Part shown: in pieces, positions 9,213 through 18,128 of the stretch
Layout of the letters: each line of letters starts with the position of its first letter
Numbering within the stretch: the first letter of the stretch is position 1
Source: Andreprevotia lacus DSM 23236
GTDB taxonomy: Bacteria; Pseudomonadota; Gammaproteobacteria; Burkholderiales; Chitinibacteraceae
NCBI RefSeq assembly: GCF_900176275.1
Contig: NZ_FWXD01000009.1
Location: 1-64,000, forward strand
Direction: 5' to 3'
DNA: 64,000 nucleotides
Program-made: the position numbers and the translations under genes
The notes under the pieces: generated by a model
What the model was told of the DNA's origin: nothing
Databases searched by the model: none
The model's input: the letters and a program-made list of their open reading frames with translations, nothing else

Positions 9213-10580
9213 ATGGCCGCTTCCTTGAGCCCTGTAACTGGATTGTACGGCGATCAGCGCGTTTATGCTGCGCAGTCTCAATCTGCAGTGGGCAGCAATC
9301 TGGACAGCGTATACGCGCTGCTGGGGGCGGGGGCTGTGCGCTCGGTTTCTCAGTCGGTTGCGCCCGGCAACATCGATGTTGGCCAGCTCTCCAGCCGGTA
9401 TATCGACAACGTCAGCCTGTCCAGCCTTGGCAAGGCGCGGCAGGCGCTCAGCGACTTCCGCCAGGCCCTGCAGCCCTATGCCGGTGATGCAGCCCGTTAT
9501 CCGGTGAAGGTGAGCAGCAGTGATGACAAGATCGTCAGCGCCACCGGCAATGCACAGACCACGGTACCGGAGCAGCAAACGGTGATCGTCAACCAGCTGG
9601 CAACGGCCCAGCAGGTCGAGACATCCCCTAGCAGCAATGCCGTCGTCGGCACTGGCCGGCTCACCATACAGCTGGGGCGGGTCAGTGCCAGCGGTTTCCA
9701 GCCGGCGGGCGATGCCAAATCCATCATCATCAACCCGGCCGATGCCAGCCCGAGCGGTATCGCCGCGCGCATCAACCAGGCCGGCGCGGGCATCAGTGCC
9801 AGCGTGGTCAGCGACAGCAACGGCAGCCGCTTGCGCATTACCGGCACGCAGACCGGCGAGCAGGCCGCCTTCCGCATCCAGGTCAGTGATGACGACGGCA
9901 GCAACGCCAACAACAGCGGACTCTCGCAGCTGGCATTCACGCCAGGCGCCGCTGCCGGCGGAGCAACCCAGACACAGGCCGCGCAGAATGCCAGCGTGAC
10001 CGTGGACGGCCGCACCATTGTGGCCGCCAGCAATACCGTCGCCGACAAGGTTGGCGGTACGGTGCTGACACTGAATGACACCGGCAGCGCCAGACTGGAC
10101 CTGAATCGCGATACCGCCGCGCTGTCCGCTTCGCTCAAGGGTCTGGTGGCGGCTTATAACACCGCGCAAAAACAGCTGGCGCAGGCAGGCGGCGATCAGG
10201 CCGGACAATCGCAGGCATTGCTTGCGCAGGCGGCAGGGCAGTTGAGCGGCCTGTCGGCCATTGGTGTCAGCCGGGCGGCAGACGGCAGCTTGCAGGTGAA
10301 CGAGAAAGCGCTGGCGAGCGCATTGGCCGGCAACCCGGATCAGGTCGGCACGCAACTGGCCACGGCCGAACAAACGCTGGATCAGGCTGCGCAGCGCGCG
10401 CAGGGTACCAATCTGGGCATCAGCCTGCGGCCGGTCAACAGCCTGCTGCCGGCCAGCCTGCAAGCCCTGAACGACAGCATCGGCCCGTACTCGCTGCTGC
10501 GCGTGGGGGGCTTCAACTTCGCGCTGAACAGCCGCACCCTGTACGGTCTGTCGCAGTACCTGACGGTAGCCGGACTGTAG
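9213..10580 (+). CDS. FliD-like flagellar cap/hook-associated protein 2 homologue, orphan
   Basis: A 455-residue secreted-type protein, rich in Ala, Gln, Ser and Asn and nearly without cysteine. The segment VIVNQLATAQQVETS resembles the FliD N-terminal domain. The AQNASVTVDG...SNTVADKV stretch is a hook-IN-type motif, and the C-terminal IGVSRAADGSLQVNEKALAS with NPDQV matches the FliD C-terminal domain signature. FliD caps the growing flagellar filament. The unusual N-terminus and the absence of any fliC/fliS/fliT neighbours suggest a paralogue with a changed role. A GGAGG site precedes the start, and a terminator follows the stop. Confidence 0.7.
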   Translation: MAASLSPVTGLYGDQRVYAAQSQSAVGSNLDSVYALLGAGAVRSVSQSVAPGNIDVGQLSSRYIDNVSLSSLGKARQALSDFRQALQPYAGDAARYPVKVSSSDDKIVSATGNAQTTVPEQQTVIVNQLATAQQVETSPSSNAVVGTGRLTIQLGRVSASGFQPAGDAKSIIINPADASPSGIAARINQAGAGISASVVSDSNGSRLRITGTQTGEQAAFRIQVSDDDGSNANNSGLSQLAFTPGAAAGGATQTQAAQNASVTVDGRTIVAASNTVADKVGGTVLTLNDTGSARLDLNRDTAALSASLKGLVAAYNTAQKQLAQAGGDQAGQSQALLAQAAGQLSGLSAIGVSRAADGSLQVNEKALASALAGNPDQVGTQLATAEQTLDQAAQRAQGTNLGISLRPVNSLLPASLQALNDSIGPYSLLRVGGFNFALNSRTLYGLSQYLTVAGL

Positions 10581-10601
10581 CGTTGTTGTGCTGCAGGCAA
10601 G

Positions 10602-10628
10602 AAAAAGCCCCGCGTTGCGGGGCTTTTT
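10602..10628. terminator. Bidirectional terminator between the FliD-like gene and fabI
   Basis: A perfect 12-bp stem with A5 and T5 ends and a GTT loop lies between two convergent genes, so it can serve both strands. Confidence 0.9.
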
Positions 10629-10644
10629 CGTGGTGGCCTGCCAA

Positions 10645-11436
10645 TCAGGCCGATTCGCCCAGCGACAGTGCGCCGATGCTGTAACCGGCATCGACGTGGA
10701 CGATGTTGCCGGTCATGCCCGAGGCCAGCGGCGACATCAGGAAGGCGGCGACGTTGCCCACTTCTTCCTGGCTGACGTTGCGCTTGAGCGGTGTGGCGTC
10801 GGCAGCGGCCTTCAGCAGCTTGCCAAAGCCCGAGATGCCGGCAGAGGCCAGCGTCTTGATCGGGCCGGCCGAGATGCCGTAGACGCGGATGCCCTTTTCC
10901 GAGCCGAGCGATGCCGCCATGAAGCGCACATTGGCTTCCAGCGATGCCTTGGCCAGGCCCATCACGTTGTAGTTGGGGATGGCGCGCTCGGCACCCAGGT
11001 AGCTCAGCGTGATCAGGCCGGCGTTTTCGTTCAGCATCGGGCGGGCGGATTTGGCCAGCGCGGCGAAGCTGTACGAGCTGATATCGTGCGAGATGCGGAA
11101 GTTTTCGCGGGTCACGGCATCGAGGTAATCACCCTTGAGCGCATCGCGCGGGGCGAAGGCAATCGAGTGCACCAGGCCGTCGAGGCTGTCCCAGTGCGAT
11201 TTCAGCAGTACGAACAATTGCTCGATCTGCTCGTCGCTGCCTACGTCGCAGGGCAGCACGATATTCGAATCGAAGTCGGCAGCCAGCTTGGCCACGCGGT
11301 CTTTCAGGTCTTCGCTCACATAGGTAAAGGCGAGTTCAGCGCCTTCGCGCTTGCAGGCGGTGGCAATGCCGTAGGCGATCGAGCGGTCGGACAGCAGACC
11401 GCAAATCAAAATCTTCTTGCCGGCGAGAAAGCCCAT
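10645..11436 (-). CDS. fabI: Enoyl-[acyl-carrier-protein] reductase (NADH)
   Basis: A 263-residue short-chain dehydrogenase-like enzyme that reduces the trans-2-enoyl-ACP double bond in fatty acid elongation; FabI is the triclosan target. It begins [13 protein letters not shown] with the modified cofactor motif and SIAYGIA. The catalytic tyrosine/lysine pair is in YNVMGLAK, and [10 protein letters not shown] forms the substrate loop. Start 11436 is chosen because AAGGA lies eight bases upstream; an ATG three codons earlier overlaps that site. It forms its own transcription unit. Confidence 0.96.
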   Translation of the reverse strand: MGFLAGKKILICGLLSDRSIAYGIATACKREGAELAFTYVSEDLKDRVAKLAADFDSNIVLPCDVGSDEQIEQLFVLLKSHWDSLDGLVHSIAFAPRDALKGDYLDAVTRENFRISHDISSYSFAALAKSARPMLNENAGLITLSYLGAERAIPNYNVMGLAKASLEANVRFMAASLGSEKGIRVYGISAGPIKTLASAGISGFGKLLKAAADATPLKRNVSQEEVGNVAAFLMSPLASGMTGNIVHVDAGYSIGALSLGESA

Positions 11437-11490
11437 CTGTTTCATCCTTGCTGATTCAAAGTGTCGCGCGATTATAGCGAAGCCGGCGCA

Positions 11491-11516
11491 AAAAACCCGG
11501 CTTGTGCCGGGTTTTT
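11491..11516 (-). terminator. Terminator downstream of ygfZ
   Basis: An 11-bp stem with A5/T5 flanks around a TTGT loop lies between the ygfZ stop and the fabI start region; it ends the ygfZ transcript on the minus strand. Confidence 0.8.
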
Positions 11517-11544
11517 CAGCAAACGCTCGTTTTGGGCTGTGTGC

Positions 11545-12561
11545 TTATGCGACCTCGTAGGGCAGGTCCAGCACCGTCAATGCCGGGCCATCGAGTGCGC
11601 CCAGATGCAGGCCGTGTTCGAGCGATGCAATCTGCACCACTGCCAGCGCCTCGATCCCGCCCTGCGGCGCCGGCGCCGTCAATAGCAGCTTGCCGCTGGC
11701 CTGACCGTTCATTTCCGCGCTGTAGACGTCATCGCCTGCAGCTGCGCTGGCGGCGATATGCACCCGGTACATGCGGCGCTTGAGCTTGCCCAGATACTGC
11801 GTGCGCGCGACGATTTCCTGGCCCGGATAGCAGCCCTTGGTAAAGCTGACCGCGCCGATCAATTCCATGTTCGCCATTTGTGCCACGAACTCTTCCTGCG
11901 TGGCAGCGGTAATCCATGGGCTGCCAGCGCGGATTTCACTCAGGCGCCAGGCGTCGTCGCCCGCTGCCACGGCACCGGCCGCCAACAATTGCGCCCACAA
12001 TGCCGCAGCCTGCCCGGCAGGTAGCGCCAGCTGGTAGCGCTGGCCGGGCAGCGCGATCACGCTGAAGGTATCGCCATGCCAGACCTTGAGCGCGGCATCG
12101 GGTACTTCACCACCAACTGCGCGCACCAGTCCGGCGGCTGCGGGGCCGGCCAGTCCGATTTGTGCGATCTCGGTGTTGGCGTCGCTGGCGCGGGTCTTGG
12201 TGCGCAGGATGAACATCGACAAGCGCTTCTGGATGGCTGCCTGCAGCTCGGCAGCGATCTGCAGCAGGTAATCATCGCCCTGACGCCAGACCAGAAAACT
12301 GGCCTGCATGCGGCCTTTGGGTGTGGAGTAGCTTGAATATTGCGCTTCATCGGGCTTGAGGTTGCGCACATCGCTGGACAGCTGGCCGTTCAGGAAGGCG
12401 GCGGTTTCTTCGCCGCTGAAGCGGATCAGTCCGAATTGCGTCAGCGGTGAGGCAATGGCGGTTTGCGCCAGCGCAGTCAACTCGGCTGCAGGGGCGCCGA
12501 AATCGGCAATGCGGCCGGCGGCATCGAGTCGTACTGCGGGCAGGGAGGCGGTCCAGGACAT
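11545..12561 (-). CDS. ygfZ: Folate-binding YgfZ-type Fe-S maturation/repair protein
   Basis: A 338-residue GcvT-fold protein with the YgfZ signature KGCYPGQE near residue 250, whose cysteine is essential in characterised homologues. YgfZ uses tetrahydrofolate to support the activity of certain Fe-S enzymes such as MiaB. The segment RFSGEETAAFLNGQLSSDV near the N-terminus is also typical. The start at 12561 gives MSWTASLP; longer frames add residues without similarity. It is separate from erpA but functionally related. Confidence 0.92.
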   Translation of the reverse strand: MSWTASLPAVRLDAAGRIADFGAPAAELTALAQTAIASPLTQFGLIRFSGEETAAFLNGQLSSDVRNLKPDEAQYSSYSTPKGRMQASFLVWRQGDDYLLQIAAELQAAIQKRLSMFILRTKTRASDANTEIAQIGLAGPAAAGLVRAVGGEVPDAALKVWHGDTFSVIALPGQRYQLALPAGQAAALWAQLLAAGAVAAGDDAWRLSEIRAGSPWITAATQEEFVAQMANMELIGAVSFTKGCYPGQEIVARTQYLGKLKRRMYRVHIAASAAAGDDVYSAEMNGQASGKLLLTAPAPQGGIEALAVVQIASLEHGLHLGALDGPALTVLDLPYEVA

Positions 12562-12663
12562 GGGCGGATTTCCGGTGTTGCGAATGCCGAACAGATGGGG
12601 GCGGCGGGGCGAAATGCAACCGGGCATGCAGACTGGCATGCCCGGCCATGACGTGAGGCGGGT

Positions 12664-13932
12664 TTACTGCGGGGCTGTTTCCTGGGGGCTGGCCATCGAT
12701 GCCTCGCCGCCGCGCGGGCGATAAGCTGCGCCGGTGCGCACCTGTGGTCGGCTCAGCTCTCCACCCACCTGCATCTGGTTGGATACCACCAGCGAGCCGC
12801 TGCTGACCTGTGCGGCAAAGCCGCCATTGAGCTTGCGTTCCTTGCCAATGGCCAGGCTGCCATTGGCGCGGAACTTGCCGCCCTCAATGGCTATCTTGTT
12901 GAACTGCACGGTGCCGGGGCGAACCTGCAGCAGTGTATTCAGTGTGTCGAAACGGGTCTGGCCGCCGCCGTAGTTACCGCCTTGTGATTTGAGCGGGGAG
13001 ACCAGATCCAGGTTGTGCACGAGGCCGTCCTTGAACTGCAAGGTGGCATCAATGGCAGGGGAGTCGAACAGTTGCGGATAATCCACTGCGTGATAAGCAA
13101 ACTTGGCCTCGCCGACCATGCGGCCGGAAATGTGCGTGGAATTACTGAATACCATGCTCAGCGGTTCCGACTGCAGGCCGTTGGTGCGCACCACGCCGGA
13201 CAATTGCCAGCCTTCGCTGCCCCAGCTCACCTGTGCATTGCCGGTGACGATGCCGCTGTACAGATCGCCACGGATGTCCTCGATCACGATGCCGGCGCTG
13301 TTGGCGATGCCCTTGAGCAGCAAGCCATCGAACTTGATCGGATAGCCGAACGGCAGCTCCCAGTTGCGTGCATTCAGCGTCAGCGCGAACACAGCATCCT
13401 TGGGCTCGATATGCAGTTCCAGACGGTTTTCCTGATCCGACAGCATGACTTCGGCCAGGGCACCGGCTTTGTCGAAGCTGATTTTGCCACTCGCCGGACC
13501 CAGATCGCGCTTGCCGACAGCAACGCTACAGTTGACGAGCCCCAAGTCGGCCATGCGCGGGGTGTCAGCTTCGGGTTTGAGGCGTTGCGGCAGGCTGAGT
13601 GCATAGGTGGGGCTGAAGTGCCCTCCCTCAATGGTGACATTGCGCAGCGCCTTGCCCCAGTTGAACACGTTGTAGGCATTGACAGGCACAACGATGCGCT
13701 CGATCTGGCCAACGGCGGGGTCGCTATCCAGCACGACGTTGCGAATGATCAGCGCGGGGGCCGGTGTATATTCAAAATTGATCTGCCCTGCTTTGACATT
13801 GCCGTGCGTCATGCGCTGCAACACGGGGCCAAGGCGTTCTTCATAGAAGCTCGATGGCAACGCCAGTGGCCCCAATGCCACGGCCAACAACAGGAACAGC
13901 AGAACCGACAGCACTATTTTTGTTTTTCGCAT
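12664..13932 (-). CDS. AsmA-like inner membrane-anchored periplasmic protein
   Basis: A 422-residue protein with one N-terminal membrane helix (about residues 5-25) and a long periplasmic region built from short beta-strands, ending in a Gly/Ala/Pro-rich tail. The repeated pattern of GG-containing strands and the C-terminal SGSLVVSNQMQVGGELSRPQV resemble AsmA family proteins, which bridge the envelope and affect lipid transport or outer membrane assembly. Family placement is by pattern only. Confidence 0.65.
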   Translation of the reverse strand: MRKTKIVLSVLLFLLLAVALGPLALPSSFYEERLGPVLQRMTHGNVKAGQINFEYTPAPALIIRNVVLDSDPAVGQIERIVVPVNAYNVFNWGKALRNVTIEGGHFSPTYALSLPQRLKPEADTPRMADLGLVNCSVAVGKRDLGPASGKISFDKAGALAEVMLSDQENRLELHIEPKDAVFALTLNARNWELPFGYPIKFDGLLLKGIANSAGIVIEDIRGDLYSGIVTGNAQVSWGSEGWQLSGVVRTNGLQSEPLSMVFSNSTHISGRMVGEAKFAYHAVDYPQLFDSPAIDATLQFKDGLVHNLDLVSPLKSQGGNYGGGQTRFDTLNTLLQVRPGTVQFNKIAIEGGKFRANGSLAIGKERKLNGGFAAQVSSGSLVVSNQMQVGGELSRPQVRTGAAYRPRGGEASMASPQETAPQ

Positions 13933-13962
13933 TAGCCCATCACCATTTTTTAAGAGTTGGCC

Positions 13963-13991
13963 TTGACACCGTCCCGGCGGCTGCCTATTAT
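13963..13991 (+). promoter_or_regulatory. Promoter of the tRNA-Asn pair
   Basis: TTGACA (13963-13968), a 17-bp spacer and TATTAT (13986-13991) form a near-consensus sigma70 promoter 15 bp before the first tRNA. The GC-rich spacer end and region just after -10 could act as a stringent discriminator. Confidence 0.85.
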
Positions 13992-14006
13992 ACGCAGCTC
14001 ATCGGT

Positions 14007-14082
14007 TCCCCGATAGCTCAGTCGGTAGAGCAACGGACTGTTAATCCGTGTGTCCCTGGTTCGAGCCCAGGTCGGGGAGCCA
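14007..14082 (+). tRNA. tRNA-Asn (GUU), copy 1
   Basis: A 76-nt tRNA with acceptor stem TCCCCGA/TCGGGGA, discriminator G and encoded CCA. The anticodon loop CTGTTAA carries GTT. The D-loop (AGCTCAGTCGGTAGAGC) and T-loop (GGTTCGAGCC) are canonical. Confidence 0.98.
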
Positions 14083-14145
14083 CCCAATTCCAAAGGGGCT
14101 GCAAAGCAGTCCCTTTTGTTTGAAAGCAGCAGAAAAAGTCTCTAT

Positions 14146-14221
14146 TCCCCGATAGCTCAGTCGGTAGAGCAACGGACTGTTAATCCGTGTGTCCCTGGTT
14201 CGAGCCCAGGTCGGGGAGCCA
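14146..14221 (+). tRNA. tRNA-Asn (GUU), copy 2
   Basis: Identical over 76 nt to the copy 63 bp upstream, including CCA. No promoter of its own was seen, so both probably come from one transcript ending at the following terminator. Confidence 0.98.
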
Positions 14222-14224
14222 AAT

Positions 14225-14257
14225 AAAAAGCCATGTCCGCTTGGACATGGCTTTTTT
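14225..14257 (+). terminator. Terminator of the tRNA-Asn operon
   Basis: A 14-bp perfect stem (A5 through GGACATGGC pairing) with a 4-nt loop and six T residues directly after the second tRNA. Confidence 0.9.
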
Positions 14258-14324
14258 CATGTCTCGGCACCAAGCCTCATAGTAGCCAAAAGCGCCGGTC
14301 TTTACCCGACCGGCGCGCTGTTGC

Positions 14325-15065
14325 TTAGTCGCAACGTGGCAAATATGCGTCAAAGCGGGTGCTTTCGCCCGGATAATCGAAATCGGGCTTCTGCTGGTTC
14401 AGCCACGGCGCAATGCGCGGCCGCTTGACCACCACGCGGCGCGTGGCCAGCCGGCGTGCCGGGGCCAGCAGCCCGTCGGCATCCACATCGCCGCCGATCA
14501 GGGTCTGGAATGCGGCCATGTCCTTTTTGGATTTGGCGCGCTTGCCCGGCTCGGGAAACATCGGATCCAGAAAAACCACCTCGAACTGCTGCGCACAGCC
14601 CCGCAGCCATTGCAGTGCATCGGCGTGAACGAGCTGCATGCGGGCAGCAATCGGCGCGGTGGCCTCATCGGCTGCAGCACGTGCCAGACCATCGGCCAGC
14701 AGCGCACAGGCCACGGCAGAGCGTTCCAGCAGCGTGACCGTGGCGCCCAGGCTGGCCAGCACAAAAGCATCGCGCCCCTGGCCGGCGGTGGCATCCAGCA
14801 CCGTCAGCGGCTGGCCCTGCTTGAGCCCGACCGCACGTGCCACCGGTTGCCCCAGCCCGCCGCCGAACTTGCGACGGTGTGCTTGCGCACCAGCGACGAA
14901 ATCGACGCTGACGCGCGCCTTGTCGCCCGCCTCGGCCAAGGCCAGCATGCCGTTTTCCCACACCAGATAGTGCCCCTGTGCCGGCGGTGCCTCCTGCAGC
15001 GGCAGGCCGAAGCGGTTGGCCAGTACTTCGGCCGCGGCGCTGCCGTTGCTGATCAGGCCGGTCAT
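14325..15065 (-). CDS. rsmJ: 16S rRNA (guanine1516-N2)-methyltransferase
   Basis: A 246-residue SAM-dependent methyltransferase. The SAM-binding motif I is LDATAGQGRDAFVLAS, and the catalytic region FLDPMFPEPGKRAKSKKDM is the RsmJ signature. RsmJ methylates G1516 of 16S rRNA. Start 15065 overlaps the stop of the upstream mtfA by ATGA, which implies translational coupling and excludes longer starts. Confidence 0.93.
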   Translation of the reverse strand: MTGLISNGSAAAEVLANRFGLPLQEAPPAQGHYLVWENGMLALAEAGDKARVSVDFVAGAQAHRRKFGGGLGQPVARAVGLKQGQPLTVLDATAGQGRDAFVLASLGATVTLLERSAVACALLADGLARAAADEATAPIAARMQLVHADALQWLRGCAQQFEVVFLDPMFPEPGKRAKSKKDMAAFQTLIGGDVDADGLLAPARRLATRRVVVKRPRIAPWLNQQKPDFDYPGESTRFDAYLPRCD

Positions 15066-15901
15066 ACCCACATGTCCTGATAGGGCACATACACAGGGCC
15101 GTAGCTCACCGGCTCGTAGGCCGGGCGGTAGCGTACGCGCGGCAGGCGCTGCAGCGGGTCTTGCTTGTAGAACTGACGCAGTTGTTCGTACACCGCGGGG
15201 TAGTGATCGGCAATCGCGTGCGGGGTCTCGAAGAAATATTCGGAGAACACGGCAAAACACTCGGCCGGATTTTCTGCGGCATACAGGTCTATGGGGCTGT
15301 ATTCATTGCGTTCGGCCAGCCACACCAGATGGTTGTAGGCGTTGCTGAAGGCGCGTTTCCAGGCATCGGCGCTCATGCCCTTGTGCAGCGGCGGGTCGCC
15401 ATTGGCTGCGCCGTTGCGTTGATCGAGCTTGTGGGCGAATTCGTGGATGACCACGTTCCAGCCATCCAGCCAGGCCGAGGCTTCGGCATCGGCCCACGAC
15501 AGCAGCACCGCGCCACCGGGGCGCGCCTGCCCGGCCAGGATCTGCTCGCGCTCGTGCACCAGGCCAAAGTGATCGGTGTAGCGGTCCCGTGCGCGGAAAT
15601 GACCGGGGTAGACGATGACCTCGTGCCAGTCGTCATAAGCATCAAAACCCAGGTGCAAAATGGGCAACACGGCCTGCGCAGCCAGCAGCACGCGCTGCTC
15701 GTCACTCAGTTCCAGCCCGTCGATGAGGGTGATGGTTTTCTCGTGCAGAAACCATGCGGCATGCTGGCGTAGGCCGGCTTGTTCGGCCAGGGTCAGGCCG
15801 ATGAACAGCGGCAGGGCCAGGATGCGATCCCAGATGGCATCGGGGATGGGTTGGCTGGCCAGAAAGCGGTCGCGCCGGTAGCGCTGCAGAAAATTAAACA
15901 T
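15062..15901 (-). CDS. mtfA: MtfA-type zinc aminopeptidase (M90)
   Basis: A 279-residue cytosolic protein. The zinc site HEFAH is at about residues 153-157 with the distal glutamate in ENPAECFAVFSEYF, as in E. coli MtfA (YeeI), which binds the glucose repressor Mlc and has peptidase activity. The arginine/tyrosine-rich C-terminus after residue 255 (RYRPAYEPVSYGPV) is longer than I would expect. It is the first gene of a two-gene unit with rsmJ. Confidence 0.9.
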   Translation of the reverse strand: MFNFLQRYRRDRFLASQPIPDAIWDRILALPLFIGLTLAEQAGLRQHAAWFLHEKTITLIDGLELSDEQRVLLAAQAVLPILHLGFDAYDDWHEVIVYPGHFRARDRYTDHFGLVHEREQILAGQARPGGAVLLSWADAEASAWLDGWNVVIHEFAHKLDQRNGAANGDPPLHKGMSADAWKRAFSNAYNHLVWLAERNEYSPIDLYAAENPAECFAVFSEYFFETPHAIADHYPAVYEQLRQFYKQDPLQRLPRVRYRPAYEPVSYGPVYVPYQDMWV

Positions 15902-15980
15902 GACATCTCCTGTGGATAGCCATCAGGTGGGCATGTTGAGGCGGGTTTCAAGATGAGGTCTGACGATCTCCCGGTGCGCG

Positions 15981-16193
15981 TCAGTCGCGGAAGAAATACA
16001 GTCCGGCGCACAGCGCAATGCCGATCAGGTACAGCAGCCAGGTTTGCTCGACGAAGTAGGGATACACCATCAGCAGGATGCCGATGACCATGGGCTGCCA
16101 CAGCATCTGCTTCTTGCCGTAACGGAATGCCACAAAGCCGACAACGCTGAACACCAGCATGGCGAGCAGGGCGGCAGGGGTGATGGAGAGCAT
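15981..16193 (-). CDS. Small membrane protein, 70 aa
   Basis: Two or three hydrophobic helices fill this 70-residue protein (residues 5-22, 32-47 and 50-67), with a conserved-looking FRYGKKQ loop after the first and an FFRD end. Similar small proteins are widespread in proteobacteria without known function. The start at 16193 is chosen because upstream in-frame residues are not hydrophobic and show no family character. Confidence 0.7.
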   Translation of the reverse strand: MLSITPAALLAMLVFSVVGFVAFRYGKKQMLWQPMVIGILLMVYPYFVEQTWLLYLIGIALCAGLYFFRD

Positions 16194-16383
16194 GAGCGGT
16201 TCGTTTGCTGGACGGCACAGACCGACCTCACCATTGTGCCTGAGCCCCGCTGCCTTGCCGCGATTACAAAGTACAACGCGCCTGCGGTATGGCAGGGTTG
16301 GCAGGGCTGCTTGTTTTCCAGAAGCGCGCTGCTTTCGGGGGAGGGCCAAACACTGCCGACCACGCAGTGGCTGCGGATTATGC

Positions 16384-17283
16384 TCAGTTCAGCGCCCCGT
16401 CGCTTTTCAATGCCTCCGCCATGAAGTCGACAAACGAACGAACCTTGGCTGAACCGTGCCTGCCCTCGCGATGCACGATGTGGATGGGGATGGGGGCGCC
16501 CTCGAATTCGCTCAGCACGGTTTTCAGCTCGCCGCTCTGCAGTAGCGCGGCAACCTGGTAGGAGAGCAGGCGCGTGATGCCCGCGCCGGCGCGTACTGCG
16601 GCGATGGCGCCGTCATTGCTGGTGACGGTCAGCCGCGGTTTGAGGCGCTGCGACTGGCTGCGGTCACCGTCGCCGAATTTCCATTCCACGGTCTGGGCCG
16701 TGTTGGTTGCGGCAACGATCTGGTGGCGTTGCAGATCGTCTGGCGTGTGCGGAATGCCGTGTTGCGCAAGGTAGTCCGGTGATGCGCACAGCACGCGGCG
16801 CACCCTGCCCACCCGGATGGCGCGCATGGCGCTGTCCTGCAGATTGCCGATGCGGATGCCTACGTCCACTCCTTCTTCCAGCATGTTCACCACGCGGTCG
16901 AGAAACAGGGCCGAGACATCCACGGCTGGATAGCGCTGCAGAAAGCGCACCACGTTGGGCATCACGAACAATTGCCCAAACAACACCGGTGCGGTGATGG
17001 CCAGATGGCCGCGTGGCTCGGCGTTCAGCCCGGCGGCGGCCTCGTCGGCTTCCTGCAGCTCGGCCAGGATCCGCCGTGCGTCATCCAGGTAGCGCTGGCC
17101 GGCATCGGTCACCCGCACGTGGCGCGTGGTGCGGATCAGCAGCTTGACGCCCAGTTCCTCTTCCAGCGCGGCCACGGCGCGGGTCACGGCCGGCGGTGAC
17201 AACGCCAGTTTGCGTGCAGCAGCAGAAAAACTCTCGGTTTCGGCCACGGCCACATAGACCGTCATCTGGTGAAAGCGGCTCAT
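16384..17283 (-). CDS. LysR-family transcriptional regulator
   Basis: A 299-residue LysR regulator with an N-terminal winged helix-turn-helix (residues 1-60, including SFSAAARKLALSPPAVTRAVAALEEELG) and an effector domain of the CrgA-like group (GHLAITAPVLFGQLFVMP). It is divergent from the AhpD-like gene across a 125-bp region. LysR proteins usually regulate the divergent gene, so the redox cluster at 17.4-20.9 kb is the likely target. The first codon in frame is TTG at 17286; the next codon ATG is used. Confidence 0.93.
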   Translation of the reverse strand: MSRFHQMTVYVAVAETESFSAAARKLALSPPAVTRAVAALEEELGVKLLIRTTRHVRVTDAGQRYLDDARRILAELQEADEAAAGLNAEPRGHLAITAPVLFGQLFVMPNVVRFLQRYPAVDVSALFLDRVVNMLEEGVDVGIRIGNLQDSAMRAIRVGRVRRVLCASPDYLAQHGIPHTPDDLQRHQIVAATNTAQTVEWKFGDGDRSQSQRLKPRLTVTSNDGAIAAVRAGAGITRLLSYQVAALLQSGELKTVLSEFEGAPIPIHIVHREGRHGSAKVRSFVDFMAEALKSDGALN

Positions 17284-17408
17284 CAAATTATTCCAAAATT
17301 CGCAATGATTTATTGTGTTTTATATGGATTCTTCTTTCAAGTGGATTTTAGCAGAATGCGCTCATTCGCTCGGCACCGAGTGAACCGATTGAAAATAAAG
17401 GATAAATC
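17284..17408 (+). promoter_or_regulatory. Divergent LysR/AhpD-like control region
   Basis: This AT-rich 125-bp gap holds the promoters for both genes. It contains several T-N11-A type arrangements that LysR proteins could bind, but no single site stands out. An AAAGGA ribosome-binding site precedes the downstream ATG. Confidence 0.4.
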
Positions 17409-17945
17409 ATGAGCCGCATCCCTCTTGTCACCACCGAAACTGCCACCGCCGAACAACAAGCGTTATTTGATGCGATTCACGCCCAACTGGGCATCGTGCC
17501 GAACTTCCTGAAAGTGTTTGCCCACTCGCCTGCGGCGCTGCGCGCCTTTCTGGGCCTGCATGGCATTGCCCGCGAAGGCAGCCTGGATGTGCAAACCCGC
17601 GAGCGCATTGCACTGGCGCTGGCCCAGCAAAATTCCTGCGAATACTGCCTGTCAGCGCATTCCGCCATCGGCAAGGGTGCCGGGTTGAATGGCGACGAGA
17701 TCGCTGCCAATCGCGCCGGCTCCAGCCAGGACGCCAAGGCCGCCATCGCGGTGAAGCTGGCGCGATCGCTGGCCGAGCACAAGGGCGAAATCACCACCGC
17801 CGAGTTGATCGAGGCGCGCAATGCCGGCTTCACCGAGGCCGACCTTGTCGAGATCATCACGCATGTGGGCATGAACCTGCTCACCAACATCCTGGGTAAA
17901 GCCAGCCGCGTGGAGATCGATTTTCCCAAGGTGGCGCTGACCTGA
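17409..17945 (+). CDS. AhpD/carboxymuconolactone decarboxylase-like protein
   Basis: A 178-residue protein of the CMD family. The redox-active CEYC motif (C77, C80) with a histidine at 84 is the AhpD-type peroxidase signature. Such proteins reduce hydroperoxides or handle electrophiles using the disulfide. It is the first gene opposite the LysR regulator and is followed by an oxidoreductase fusion and a glutathione transferase, so a role in oxidative or electrophile stress is likely. Confidence 0.85.
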   Translation: MSRIPLVTTETATAEQQALFDAIHAQLGIVPNFLKVFAHSPAALRAFLGLHGIAREGSLDVQTRERIALALAQQNSCEYCLSAHSAIGKGAGLNGDEIAANRAGSSQDAKAAIAVKLARSLAEHKGEITTAELIEARNAGFTEADLVEIITHVGMNLLTNILGKASRVEIDFPKVALT

Positions 17946-18014
17946 GTGGCGGTACCGAATTCGTCCAGTGTTCCGGGGCCGGGTAGGCTGATTCGCCAGC
18001 CTTCAATTTTTTCT

Positions 18015-18043
18015 ATTTCAAAAACTGAAATGATCAATTGATC
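18015..18043 (+). promoter_or_regulatory. Palindromic segment before the oxidoreductase fusion gene
   Basis: Two adjacent inverted repeats lie in the 183-bp gap: ATTTCA/TGAAAT around a 5-nt centre, and the perfect palindrome GATCAATTGATC (18032-18043). The region is AT-rich and may be an operator or internal promoter for the downstream genes. Confidence 0.35.
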
Positions 18044-18128
18044 TGCGCAGTCATTCTATCCGGGCCGCATGTGGCGCAGACTGACGTCAGTACCGTTGCG
18101 GCCCGCGCCGCTCAGCAGGAGAAGCACC

